64,000 nucleotides of DNA from NCBI GenBank assembly GCA_019636845.1, contig JAHBWV010000001.1, positions 1,488,001-1,552,000 of the forward strand, read 5' to 3'. A program made the translations under genes and the position numbers. The stretch comes from Phycisphaeraceae bacterium. Lineage in GTDB: Bacteria > Planctomycetota > Phycisphaerae > Phycisphaerales > UBA1924. This document shows, piece after piece, positions 18,278 through 25,781 of the stretch. How positions within the stretch are numbered: the stretch's first letter is position 1; each line of letters starts with the position of its first letter. The notes beneath the pieces are model-generated. The model worked only from the letters and a program-made list of their open reading frames with translations. It ran no database searches and had not been told where the DNA came from.

Positions 18278-20905
18278 ATGCAGCTGAGCCTGAGAGTACT
18301 TCCACTTCTAATCAGTGTCGCGATGCTCTTGGCACTCATTCGGACGGTTAGTGGACAGCCATGCGAAGCGGGATGGCTTCCAGGCCATGGGTTCCCCGGA
18401 ATAGACGGAGGCGTGAACGCGATTGTCAGATGGGATCATGACAGATCACCTGACACCCCTGACGCTCTCGTAGCGGGGGGCGCTTTCGCGAGCGCTGGCA
18501 ACGCCGTAGCGTCGAACATTGCAGCCTGGATCGATGGGGGCTGGTCGCCGATCGGCTCTGGGTTACCCGGTGAAGTGCTTGCCCTCGCAGTCTTGCTCGA
18601 CGGAAGGCTCGTAGCCGCTGGTTCATTCGTGAACGCAGACGGCAACAGCGACGCCGATCGAGTCGCTGTGTGGACGGGATCCGAATGGACCAATCTGGGG
18701 ACGGGTATAGCCGGTGGTCGAGTCCGAGCGCTGCACGTGGAATCTAGTGGCACACTCATCGCGGCCGGTGAGTTCACAAGCGCGGGAGGAAGTGCCGCAA
18801 ATCGGATCGCGATGTGGAGCGGAATCGATTGGGGTCCAGTCGGAAGTCCCGATCTGTTTCGCGGCAAGGGGATATACGCGATCACTGCGGCACCGAATGG
18901 AGATTTGCTTGTCGGAGGCGATTTCTATGGTCCTTCAACAACCATTGCCAGGTGGAACGGCTCGACGTGGTCAGGCTCAGGAACAGGTGTGTTCCCGGAC
19001 TCGCACGACTGGGGTGTTTACGCGCTGACAACTCTGTCGGACGGAACGATCGTCGCGGGAGGCAACTTCGTGCATCATACTGGTGCTTCTTACCCTCAAC
19101 TCCTGCTGACATACCTCAATGAGAACGGCCTCTGGACTCCGCTCTTGACCGGTCCACGTCGCCTTAACGGACCGGTTACATCCATCATTGAGATAGGTGG
19201 CGACATGATCGTGGGAGGAGCATTCAGCGGGACCGTCGGCGGACAGGTCTTAGCAGGAGTCGCACGTCTTTCCAGCGGGGTGTGGAGCGCGGCTGGCGAA
19301 GGCTTTCACACGTCAGGACATGTCCGTTGCCTGGCAATCGCAGCGTCTGGCCAGGTCGTCGCTGGCGGAGGCTTCAGGTACTCAGGGAGTGTCTCGACGC
19401 ATGGTGTTTCTATTCTGGAGGGCGACGCTTGGGTTGCCCTAGGTCCAACTCAAATGCTGAATGGTAGTGTCTTAGACCTATCTCCAGTTGGATCAAGTGT
19501 CATCGCAACCGGATTGTTTCGATCATCGGGTGACACATACATCGGCGGAAGTGCTGTCTGGAATGGTCTCACATGGATGCCATTTGGAGATGCTCGCACT
19601 TGGTCGCCTCAGGATACAGAGGTTGATGAGGACGGAAGGGTCATTCTCGTTGCGGACGGAGGGGTGTTTCGTGGGAACGGCGCTGAATGGGAGTTGCTCG
19701 GTGGACTGAGCAACGGCTCGGTCACGGCCGTCAAGGTGCTATCTGATGGCCGTATCGCCGCAGGCGGCGAGTTCTCATCGATCGGCGGTGTCGCGGCCAA
19801 TAACATCGCGGTCTGGAACGGAATCGTTTGGACACCGCTGGGGGACGGGACTAGTGGACCGAACGGCAGCCACATTCAAGCGATCGAGCAACTTCACGAT
19901 GGCTCGATCGTCATCGGCGGGATATTTGCGAGTGCAAGCAGCGTACCGGGCACGACTCGCATCGCTCGTTGGGACGGAAGCCAGTGGCGAGCGCTCGATC
20001 AGGGAATCGGAGGCGCGTCTTGGGTCTACTGCCTCGAAGTTCTGCCCAATGGTGACCTGGTAGCAGGAGGCACGTTCACTGCGGTAAGCGGGCAGACCAT
20101 GAAACGCATCGCCGTGTGGAACGGCGCTTCGTGGGCCCCCATTGGATCGGGACTGACGGAGGCGGTAAGGGACCTCGCGATTCTCCCGAACGGCGATCTT
20201 CTCGTTGGCGGGTACTTCGAGAACGCTGGCGGCGATCCAGATGCGGACTATCTTGCTCGCTGGGACGGCAGTGAGTGGTCCGCGTTTGGTCCACCAGTCG
20301 ATAGTGGAGTGGTAGCGATCGCCGTGACCGCGAGTGGGGAGATTGTTGTCGGAGGTGGATTCACACACGCTGGGCTTACTGCATCGACGTCCTTTGCTCG
20401 ATGGAACTCGGGGAGTTCATGGCAAATTGTGACTGCTCCAACCGGAGGCGTAGTCGGGTGCGCCAATGGGTCCACGGAGATCTCAGTCGGCGTTTCGGCT
20501 GGCTACACGGGCCTTTCGTTCCGGTGGAGCAAGGATGGCGTTGATCTCGTGGATGGGCCAACCGCGACCTCCTCGGTGGTCACAGGTGCCACATCGCCAG
20601 ATCTACTCATCCAGAATCTGAATGCCAAGGATGCAGGCGAGTATGTCTGTCGCGTGAGCGATGGGTGCGTGTCTCGATCCACCGTCCCTATCCAGTTACA
20701 GGTTGAGCAATGCTGCGCGGCAGACTACAACGGCAGTGGCGAACTTGACGTGCTGGACTTCCTGGACTTCTTTGACGACTTCGGGGCGTGTTTGAACCAG
20801 CCCGCTCCATGTGGCACGCTCGGCGATCCCGATCTCAACGGCGACACCATCATCGACATCCTCGACTTCTTGGACTTCCTCGACGCGTTCGGGCAGGGGT
20901 GCTGA
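18278..20905 (+). CDS. Secreted beta-propeller-like protein with Ig-like domain and dockerin-like C-terminus
   Basis: 875 aa from the ATG at 18278, where a clear signal peptide begins (MQLSLRVLPLLISVAMLLALIRTVSGQ). The bulk consists of about a dozen repeats of the pattern 'G.lvaGG.F..agg..a..iA.WdG..W..lG.g', which suggests a beta-propeller. Near residue 730 follows an Ig-like unit (FRWSKDGVDLVDG, DAGEYVCRVSDGC). The C-terminus has two calcium-loop repeats, DYNGSGELDVLDFLDF and DLNGDTIIDILDFLDF, ending in GC. Such endings are typical of planctomycete surface proteins. It is the only gene in the second cargo slot of element A. Role unknown; adhesion or surface display is likely. Confidence 0.85.
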   Translation: MQLSLRVLPLLISVAMLLALIRTVSGQPCEAGWLPGHGFPGIDGGVNAIVRWDHDRSPDTPDALVAGGAFASAGNAVASNIAAWIDGGWSPIGSGLPGEVLALAVLLDGRLVAAGSFVNADGNSDADRVAVWTGSEWTNLGTGIAGGRVRALHVESSGTLIAAGEFTSAGGSAANRIAMWSGIDWGPVGSPDLFRGKGIYAITAAPNGDLLVGGDFYGPSTTIARWNGSTWSGSGTGVFPDSHDWGVYALTTLSDGTIVAGGNFVHHTGASYPQLLLTYLNENGLWTPLLTGPRRLNGPVTSIIEIGGDMIVGGAFSGTVGGQVLAGVARLSSGVWSAAGEGFHTSGHVRCLAIAASGQVVAGGGFRYSGSVSTHGVSILEGDAWVALGPTQMLNGSVLDLSPVGSSVIATGLFRSSGDTYIGGSAVWNGLTWMPFGDARTWSPQDTEVDEDGRVILVADGGVFRGNGAEWELLGGLSNGSVTAVKVLSDGRIAAGGEFSSIGGVAANNIAVWNGIVWTPLGDGTSGPNGSHIQAIEQLHDGSIVIGGIFASASSVPGTTRIARWDGSQWRALDQGIGGASWVYCLEVLPNGDLVAGGTFTAVSGQTMKRIAVWNGASWAPIGSGLTEAVRDLAILPNGDLLVGGYFENAGGDPDADYLARWDGSEWSAFGPPVDSGVVAIAVTASGEIVVGGGFTHAGLTASTSFARWNSGSSWQIVTAPTGGVVGCANGSTEISVGVSAGYTGLSFRWSKDGVDLVDGPTATSSVVTGATSPDLLIQNLNAKDAGEYVCRVSDGCVSRSTVPIQLQVEQCCAADYNGSGELDVLDFLDFFDDFGACLNQPAPCGTLGDPDLNGDTIIDILDFLDFLDAFGQGC

Positions 20906-21328
20906 ACGAACCGAATCACTGCGGCAGTTCACGACACGGGGTGAGCGGCGCTGCCCGAAGCCCAGAAGCGACAAGCCCCCGCCGGTAGAGGCGAGGGCCT
21001 GATTGCCCAAACGGGCGATTGAGTTGTCCTGCCGTGACTCGCCGAACCCCATGATCGCACTGAGTCATCGACTCCCGCGATCGCAGCGTCTACCCGCTGG
21101 CTTTCCCCGGTGGGCGGCGGACTCCGTTTGACGGAGTGCGTTCCGGGTTCTGTGCAGGTACTTGGCGATAAGTTTCGCCACGATTCACCTCACAGTTCTC
21201 GGGCGGCCTTGCCCGATGCCCAACTCGCGGTATCGCACACTCATGTCCGCACCTCTTGGCTCCTTTCCTCCTTAATGAGCGATTCCCGGCGATGCGGCGC
21301 GGTTCCGGGGCAATTCCGGGGCAGAAGC
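20906..21328. other. Intergenic region after the dockerin protein
   Basis: 423 bp without a supported gene. A hairpin at 20975-20998 (GCCC.CGCC / GGCG.GGGC) shortly after the stop codon may end transcription, although no T-run follows. A second small hairpin (TTGCCC-AAAC-GGGCGA) lies near 21002. The rest shows nothing I can interpret. Confidence 0.5.
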
Positions 21329-21330
21329 GG

Positions 21331-21359
21331 TGGCCGCACCGCGGATCGTGCGGTATATT
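21331..21359 (+). promoter_or_regulatory. Promoter of the conserved element ncRNA (A)
   Basis: TGGCCG (21331-21336), 17-bp spacer, TATATT (21354-21359). In B the same GGTGGCCG and TATATT occur with the same 17-bp spacing, although the spacer sequence differs. This is what a kept promoter looks like. Confidence 0.65.
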
Positions 21360-21365
21360 GATCTC

Positions 21366-21480
21366 AGATCCTCCCTGGACGCTGTAGCCGCCTGCGGTAA
21401 TCAGCAGCCCCCGGCGGCGGCCCTTGCGGGCCAAGCGTCCTCAGCAGCCAGCCCCATTCCGAAAGGCGTGGGGCTGGTTT
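21366..21480 (+). ncRNA. Conserved element ncRNA (copy in A)
   Basis: A 115-nt candidate RNA. It would start with AGATCCTCCC, complementary to a Shine-Dalgarno sequence and unpaired. Then come a long-range stem (GGACGCT 21377-21383 with AGCGTCC 21434-21440), an inner hairpin GGCCC-TTGC-GGGCC and a final hairpin CCAGCCCC..GGGGCTGG followed by TTT. The copy at 55204-55317 keeps all three stems while the bases change in a paired way. It lies in the same place in both elements and reads toward the 3' ends of minus-strand genes. No known RNA family comes to mind. Confidence 0.7.
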
Positions 21481-21534
21481 GGTTTCGGGGGACCGGCCGG
21501 GCGGTGCTTCCCGCTGAGATCACGCGCAACCAAC

Positions 21535-21561
21535 GTGTCGCATGTATCGCATGTGTCGCGG
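21535..21561. repeat. Three 9-bp iterons after the ncRNA (A)
   Basis: GTGTCGCAT, GTATCGCAT, GTGTCGCGG in tandem, 55 bp after the ncRNA terminator. In B three such units stand 57 bp after the terminator with the alternating base swapped. Candidate replication-initiator or partition binding sites. Confidence 0.6.
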
Positions 21562-21739
21562 GCCAGAAAGTCCGGGGCTTGGACCGTTCGCACCCGTCGC
21601 AGCGCTCGCGGCGTCAGTGTCCGCCGCATTCCGCAGCCCCGCTTTCTGTCGGCGAGCGTAGCCGGTCGATGCCGGGATCCGGCCGCCAGAGTCTGCGGGT
21701 GTGCCCAACCAACGGGCCGCATGGGCCGCACGGGTCCAC

Positions 21740-22015
21740 CTACGCGCCGATAGACCCGCGCGAGAGCAACTTCCCGCCCGCAGCAAGCCACGCCTCCAGC
21801 GGGTTCGGGGCCGCGGCGTCGAGCACCGCCAGCGTCGCGTGGCTCACCCGCCCGCACCGATCGCACCCGATCCGATCGCCGGGCACTGTGGTGAGGTCGC
21901 ACTCGGGCGGCCCCTGCACGAACCACTGCGGCCAGCCCCGTCCCTCGCATCGAGCGCACTCGCCCATCTCGCGGCGTGTCGCCTCCAATCGCTTTAGGCG
22001 TCCGGTCAGGCGCAT
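21740..22015 (-). CDS. Zinc-ribbon protein, element backbone (copy in A)
   Basis: 91 aa starting MRLTGRLKRLEATRR. It has two CxxC pairs, CARCEGRGW and CDRCGRV, spaced like the knuckles of a DnaJ-type zinc ribbon, followed by a C-terminal helix (AAAPNPLEAWLAAGG). The start overlaps the end of the HTH gene upstream. The copy at 55985-56245 is about three-quarters identical. It may bind nucleic acid or bridge the neighbouring HTH protein. Confidence 0.75.
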   Translation of the reverse strand: MRLTGRLKRLEATRREMGECARCEGRGWPQWFVQGPPECDLTTVPGDRIGCDRCGRVSHATLAVLDAAAPNPLEAWLAAGGKLLSRGSIGA

Positions 22016-22527
22016 TGCTTCGCTCCCCACGAAGGCCCAGCCGCACTCCCGGCGTCGCGTTGCGCCTGCTCGTCCTTCATCGACTTCTCAAGGTCGTCCA
22101 CGCGCGTGGCGAGGTCGTCGAGTTCGATCGACTCGCGGCTGAACTTCAGCAGCGCCGTCGCGGCCGAGACGCGCGAGGCCACTGAGAGCGTCGCGTCCGT
22201 CATGATCTTCGCCAGCGTCTGCACGGCCACGGGCGCGTAGCGCTGCGACGCGGCGATCGCCTGCGCAAACGCCTCGCGCCGCGCCTTGCGGTACGCCTTG
22301 CTGAACGCGGGCTCGTCAAGCCAGCGGTAGATGGTCCGGTCGTTCAGGCCGCAGACCTTCGCGGCACGCTGCACCGTCGGCTCGTTCAAGAGCGCGATGA
22401 TCGCCGCCTCCTGCTTGTGGGTCAGCCCGTCGGCGCGCTGCGTGTGCGTCGGCGACTCGTCCGGCGGCCCGTCATCCCCGGGCTTCTCGCCCGTTGCCAT
22501 TTCGTCGGTTGGTTGCTCGTCCGACAT
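22006..22527 (-). CDS. HTH protein resembling a phage terminase small subunit (copy in A)
   Basis: 173 aa. An acidic tail (DEQPTDEMATGEKPGDDGPPDES) is followed by an HTH of terminase-small-subunit type (LTHKQEAAIIALLNEPTVQRAAKVCGLNDRTIYRWLDEPAFSKAYRKARREAF), a helical oligomerisation region (VSAATALLKFSRESIELDDLATRVDDLEKSM) and a short tail. In phages such proteins recognise the packaging site. Here no large terminase is visible, so it may instead be a regulator or may serve packaging by a helper phage. The copy at 56236-56688 keeps the same core. Confidence 0.75.
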   Translation of the reverse strand: MSDEQPTDEMATGEKPGDDGPPDESPTHTQRADGLTHKQEAAIIALLNEPTVQRAAKVCGLNDRTIYRWLDEPAFSKAYRKARREAFAQAIAASQRYAPVAVQTLAKIMTDATLSVASRVSAATALLKFSRESIELDDLATRVDDLEKSMKDEQAQRDAGSAAGPSWGAKQCA

Positions 22528-22772
22528 TTCTACGCCCCCAATGCGACCGCCCTTCGCACCCACCCGCGTCCCGTTGCACGCCGTTGTAGGCGGTTGCCCA
22601 CTTGCGCCCTCACATGTCCGCCCCGTCGCCCCACTTGCCCACAAAGCGCTCGGAATCCGCTGGAATACAGCATATTCCTCTCGATGACGCCTTGCATGTG
22701 AGAGCGGTTCATGCCCTGATGTGTCCAACGCGGGACGCCACGAACAACCGCCCCGCGACGGAGACCAACGCC
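22528..22772. promoter_or_regulatory. Conserved divergent control region (A)
   Basis: This 245-bp gap separates minus-strand HTH/zinc genes from plus-strand small genes. From about 22575 to 22735 it matches 56770-56930 in B closely. It contains a dyad GTAGGC..GCC(C/T)AC, two ACTTGC repeats 31 bp apart and the phrase GGAATCCGCTGGAATACAGC. The strong conservation outside genes suggests operators and promoters, possibly for the HTH protein, or a packaging site. Confidence 0.6.
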
Positions 22773-23075
22773 ATGCCGAGAGCACCCGAACCGACCGCCG
22801 CCGAGACCTACGCCAAGCGCCGCAGCGACATCGCACGCCTGCTGGATGTCCTCGACATGGAACTCGACAGGCACGCCGACCGGGCCAAGGCCGACCCGAG
22901 GAACTGGGGCATGGCTGGCGACCTCGGGAAGGTCCGCAGCGACCTGATCGACACGGTCGCCTTCATCAGCTGCATGGACCGCGCTGATGTCGAGCGGTTC
23001 CTCTGCGATGAAGAAGACCCAGACGCAGGGAGCGAACCCCGCAACCCGGAACTGAATCCCGGATCGACGACCTGA
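22773..23075 (+). CDS. Small acidic hypothetical protein, first of the plus-strand run
   Basis: 100 aa from the ATG at 22773 (GGAGACC upstream). Helical: TAAETYAKRRSDIARLLDVLDMELDRHADRA, then GDLGKVRSDLIDTVAFISCMDRADVERFL and an acidic end. I do not recognise it. B has two different small genes at this place. A terminator follows immediately. Confidence 0.6.
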   Translation: MPRAPEPTAAETYAKRRSDIARLLDVLDMELDRHADRAKADPRNWGMAGDLGKVRSDLIDTVAFISCMDRADVERFLCDEEDPDAGSEPRNPELNPGSTT

Positions 23076-23105
23076 AGCCCGCGAACTGCGGGCTTCGCTG
23101 CTTTT
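23074..23105 (+). terminator. Terminator after the first small gene (A)
   Basis: GAAGCCCGC, loop GAACT, GCGGGCTTC, then GCTGCTTTT. The same hairpin, with one loop base changed, is at 57600-57630 in B. Confidence 0.75.
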
Positions 23106-23162
23106 GGACCCAGCGTCACCAGCCACCACCGCACGCACCCCAGCACACACAGGAGCAACGCC

Positions 23163-23414
23163 ATGCACGACACGGACCTTCAGGACATCCTGCTCAACGT
23201 GATCCAGAACATCCTCGACGCCCGCGAGGAGATCGAGGGCGAGGACGACGACATCGCGCTCGCCGAGATCGCCCGCGACATGGCCAGCGACCTTGACGAC
23301 CTCGCGAGCGTCACCACGTTCGATCACGCCGGTCTGCTGACGACCAACGCCGGGATCGTCCTGCGCTTCGGGGATGGCTCGGTCTTCCAGATCTCGATCG
23401 TGCAGAGCAGGTGA
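23163..23414 (+). CDS. Small acidic conserved protein (copy in A)
   Basis: 83 aa, preceded by AGGAG. MHDTDLQDILLNVIQNILD, then an acidic stretch GEDDDIALAEIARDMASDLDDLA and a beta end (IVLRFGDGSVFQISIVQSR). The B copy at 57644-57895 is almost identical, the most conserved small protein of the array, so selection keeps it. Acidic small proteins in mobile elements can mimic DNA or inhibit host enzymes; here that is only a possibility. Confidence 0.75.
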   Translation: MHDTDLQDILLNVIQNILDAREEIEGEDDDIALAEIARDMASDLDDLASVTTFDHAGLLTTNAGIVLRFGDGSVFQISIVQSR

Positions 23415-23522
23415 CCCCCACGCCCCCCACAACCGCCGCCACGCGTCCGCGCGGGAGACCGCTCGGACTGCGCTTCCCCGGAGCGATGTGCGCCGGGTTT
23501 CACACCAACGACGGAGATCATC

Positions 23523-24188
23523 ATGTCGAAGAAGACCACGACGACCAAGACCACCAGCAAGACGACCAAGGCCACCAGCGAGCCCAGTGCCAACGACAAG
23601 GCACGCGCCGATGCGCTGGCCAAGTTGAACGCCAAGCCCGCCACGAACGCGCCCAAGCGCCCGACGAAGGCCGCACGCGGGTCCAAGCCTGAGGGTTGGC
23701 AGAACGACCCGCTGGAGAACGACGCGGCCCTTGAGGCGGCCATCGCGGGAACGAACGCGGCCCCGACGATCGCCCACGCCGCCAAGCCCCCCAAGGCGAC
23801 CCGGAACGCCACCGCCGCCAAGGGATCGCCCACGGGCGAACGTGGGGGGCGTGGGGCGACGGGTGGCAAGACGCCCAAGGGCGGGAAGGAAGCCAAGACC
23901 CCCAAGGCCAAGCCCGCGAAGCCCGCCAAGGCGAAGCGCATCTCCGCGCTCGATGCCGCCGCGAAGGTGCTGGCCGAGTCCGACCGCCCGCTCCGCGCCC
24001 TCGACATGATCGAGGTGATGCACGCCAAGGGCCTGTGGACCAGCCCCGGCGGCAAGACGCCCGAGGCCACCCTCTACGCCGCAATCATCCGCGAGATCAC
24101 CGCCAAGGGGAAGGACGCCCGCTTCAAGAAGGTCGATCGCGGGATGTTCACCAGCACCCCAGCGGCCAAGGCCGGGAAGGCCGGGTGA
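23523..24188 (+). CDS. Histone-H1-like protein with C-terminal HARE-HTH winged helix (copy in A)
   Basis: 221 aa. The first 140 residues are rich in Lys, Ala, Thr and Pro ([33 protein letters not shown]) like the tail of histone H1. Residues about 143-210 form a winged helix of HARE-HTH type ([57 protein letters not shown]), a DNA-binding module known from eukaryotic chromatin proteins and bacterial restriction proteins. It would bind or compact DNA. Copy at 57998-58684. The next gene starts 3 bp after its stop. Confidence 0.85.
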   Translation: MSKKTTTTKTTSKTTKATSEPSANDKARADALAKLNAKPATNAPKRPTKAARGSKPEGWQNDPLENDAALEAAIAGTNAAPTIAHAAKPPKATRNATAAKGSPTGERGGRGATGGKTPKGGKEAKTPKAKPAKPAKAKRISALDAAAKVLAESDRPLRALDMIEVMHAKGLWTSPGGKTPEATLYAAIIREITAKGKDARFKKVDRGMFTSTPAAKAGKAG

Positions 24189-24191
24189 CCC

Positions 24192-24470
24192 ATGACGACC
24201 ATGACGCCCGACATCGCCTCCCCCGAGTTCGATCCCCGCGACGCCGTGCTGGATGCCGCGCTCGCGCTGCTTGAGGCACGCGCTTCCCACATGGCCACCA
24301 TTGACGAGTGGGTCGCCCTCGCCCGTGCGGTTGCACGGTGCCAAGGCATGCAGACGGTGGGCTATCTCACCGACAGCGACCTCGATCAGGTCGTCGAGGA
24401 CGAGATGGACTGGGATCCCCAGCGCGACGGCCCGCTGCCCCAGAGCGAGGACGACACCGAGCCTGACTGA
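24192..24470 (+). CDS. Small acidic conserved protein after HARE-HTH (copy in A)
   Basis: 92 aa: SPEFDPRDAVLDAALALLEARASHMATIDEWVALARAVARCQGMQTVGYLTDSDLDQVVEDEMDW, ending very acidic. All helix. Starts 3 bp after the HARE-HTH gene, so the two are coupled. Copy at 58688-58954. Function unknown. Confidence 0.7.
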   Translation: MTTMTPDIASPEFDPRDAVLDAALALLEARASHMATIDEWVALARAVARCQGMQTVGYLTDSDLDQVVEDEMDWDPQRDGPLPQSEDDTEPD

Positions 24471-24495
24471 CCGGCGGCCAGCACCACGCCAGAGC

Positions 24496-24524
24496 CACCC
24501 CGGCACCACGCTGGGGTGTTTCTT
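24496..24524 (+). terminator. Terminator of the small-gene operon (A)
   Basis: CACCCCGGC, loop ACCAC, GCTGGGGTG, then TTTCTT. Confidence 0.75.
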
Positions 24525-24577
24525 CGGCCCGGAAGCCTCTCCGGCGCAAAGAAAGCACCCTTTCCTAGCCGGATCGA

Positions 24578-24599
24578 CTAAGAACGCTCGCGTTCCTAG
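24578..24599. promoter_or_regulatory. Operator-like palindrome upstream of the Fic gene
   Basis: Near-palindrome CTAAGAACGC-TC-GCGTTCCTAG, 22 bp before the Fic reading frame. A further GAAC..GTTC dyad overlaps the start. The Fic protein has its own C-terminal winged helix, so autoregulation is plausible. Confidence 0.5.
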
Positions 24600-24620
24600 A
24601 GTAATCCGATCTGAACGCCG

Positions 24621-25781
24621 ATGTTCAACGCTATGCCACGCACCACCGGCACATACCGACCGACCACCGCAGGGGGGCGATCCGTTGATGCCTTCGTGCC
24701 GTTCCCGCTGCCGCCCAGAGACCCGGCCCTGGACCTCTCCGGGCTTGCGACCGCTCTCCACGAGGCGCACGCCGCGATCGATCGCCTCCGGCTCGCGGGC
24801 CGACTGGTGCCGAGCATCGACTGGTTCATCTACGGCTTCGTCCGCAAGGAGGCGTTGATCTCTTCGCAGATCGAGGGGACGCAGGCGACGCTCAAGGACG
24901 TGCTTGAGTTCGAGGCCACCGAGCGTGCCGAGAACCCCGACGATGTCGAGGAGGTCTGCAACTACGTTGCGGCGCTCACGCACGCACGTCGGGAGATCGT
25001 GCGGCCCAGAGGCGTGCCGATCAGCACACGCCTCCTGTGCGAGGCACACAAGCGGCTCATGAAGGGCGTTCGCGGTGCGAACAAAGACCCCGGCAATCTC
25101 CGCAAGGTCCAGAACTGGATCGGCGGCCAGGACACCATCCGCTTCGTGCCACCGCCCCCCGACGCCGTTCCGGACGCGATGGCCGCGCTCGACGCGTGGA
25201 TCCACGGCAATGATTCGACGGATCCGCTCGTCAAGGCGGGTCTGGCGCACGTGCAGTTCGAGACCATCCATCCATTTCTGGATGGCAACGGCCGCATCGG
25301 GCGACTGCTGATCGCGCTCTTGCTCGAGCACTGGAAGGTTCTGGACGATCCGATCCTCTACATCAGCGCCGCGATCCGGCGCGAGCAGGCCGAGTACTAC
25401 GCGCGTCTGGCGGCCGTCCGCACCGAGGGGGACTGGGAAGGGTGGGTGGAGTTCTTCCTGCGCTGCGTGCGCATCGCGGCAGACGACGGAGTCGCCACCG
25501 CGACCAATCTCGCGGCTCAGGTGGGAGAGGATCGCCGTCGGCTGGTGAAGCGTTCCGGGGCGACGATCGCGGCCGTCCAACTCCTCGACCTGCTGCCGGA
25601 GCACCCGATGCTGACCAGTCCGATCGCTCAACGCCTGCTCAAGACAACTGCGCCGACCGCACGCCGCGCCATCGCGGCGCTTGAGAGCGCTGGAATCCTC
25701 CGCGAAGTCAGTGGTAAGCAACGTGATCGAGTCTTCGCGTACCACAAGTACCTCCAGATCCTGATGCACGACGAGAGGTGA
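24621..25781 (+). CDS. Fic family protein (predicted protein adenylyltransferase)
   Basis: 386 aa. Fic motif HPFLDGNGRIGR at 217-228, complete with the His base and the ATP-binding G-N-G-R. An inhibitory helix with SSQIEG (81-86) marks a class II enzyme kept inactive by its own N-terminal part. A C-terminal winged helix follows (AQRLLKTTAPTARRAIAALESAGILREV). It would transfer AMP from ATP to a protein hydroxyl group. The start could be 24621 or the ATG at 24633; neither has a good ribosome-binding site. It occupies the slot that in B holds the AbrB-Doc pair, and its stop directly abuts the stop of the convergent methyltransferase gene. Confidence 0.92.
   Translation: MFNAMPRTTGTYRPTTAGGRSVDAFVPFPLPPRDPALDLSGLATALHEAHAAIDRLRLAGRLVPSIDWFIYGFVRKEALISSQIEGTQATLKDVLEFEATERAENPDDVEEVCNYVAALTHARREIVRPRGVPISTRLLCEAHKRLMKGVRGANKDPGNLRKVQNWIGGQDTIRFVPPPPDAVPDAMAALDAWIHGNDSTDPLVKAGLAHVQFETIHPFLDGNGRIGRLLIALLLEHWKVLDDPILYISAAIRREQAEYYARLAAVRTEGDWEGWVEFFLRCVRIAADDGVATATNLAAQVGEDRRRLVKRSGATIAAVQLLDLLPEHPMLTSPIAQRLLKTTAPTARRAIAALESAGILREVSGKQRDRVFAYHKYLQILMHDER

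Noticed and set aside
21535..21561. CRISPR-like array
   Set aside because: The units are 9 bp, directly adjacent and only three in number, with no spacers and no cas genes.
22530..25769. Minus-strand open frame of 1079 codons, and a similar one at 56711-60007
   Set aside because: They lie antisense to the well-supported small genes and Fic/Doc genes, have Arg/Gly/Val-rich low-complexity products, and arise from high third-position GC.
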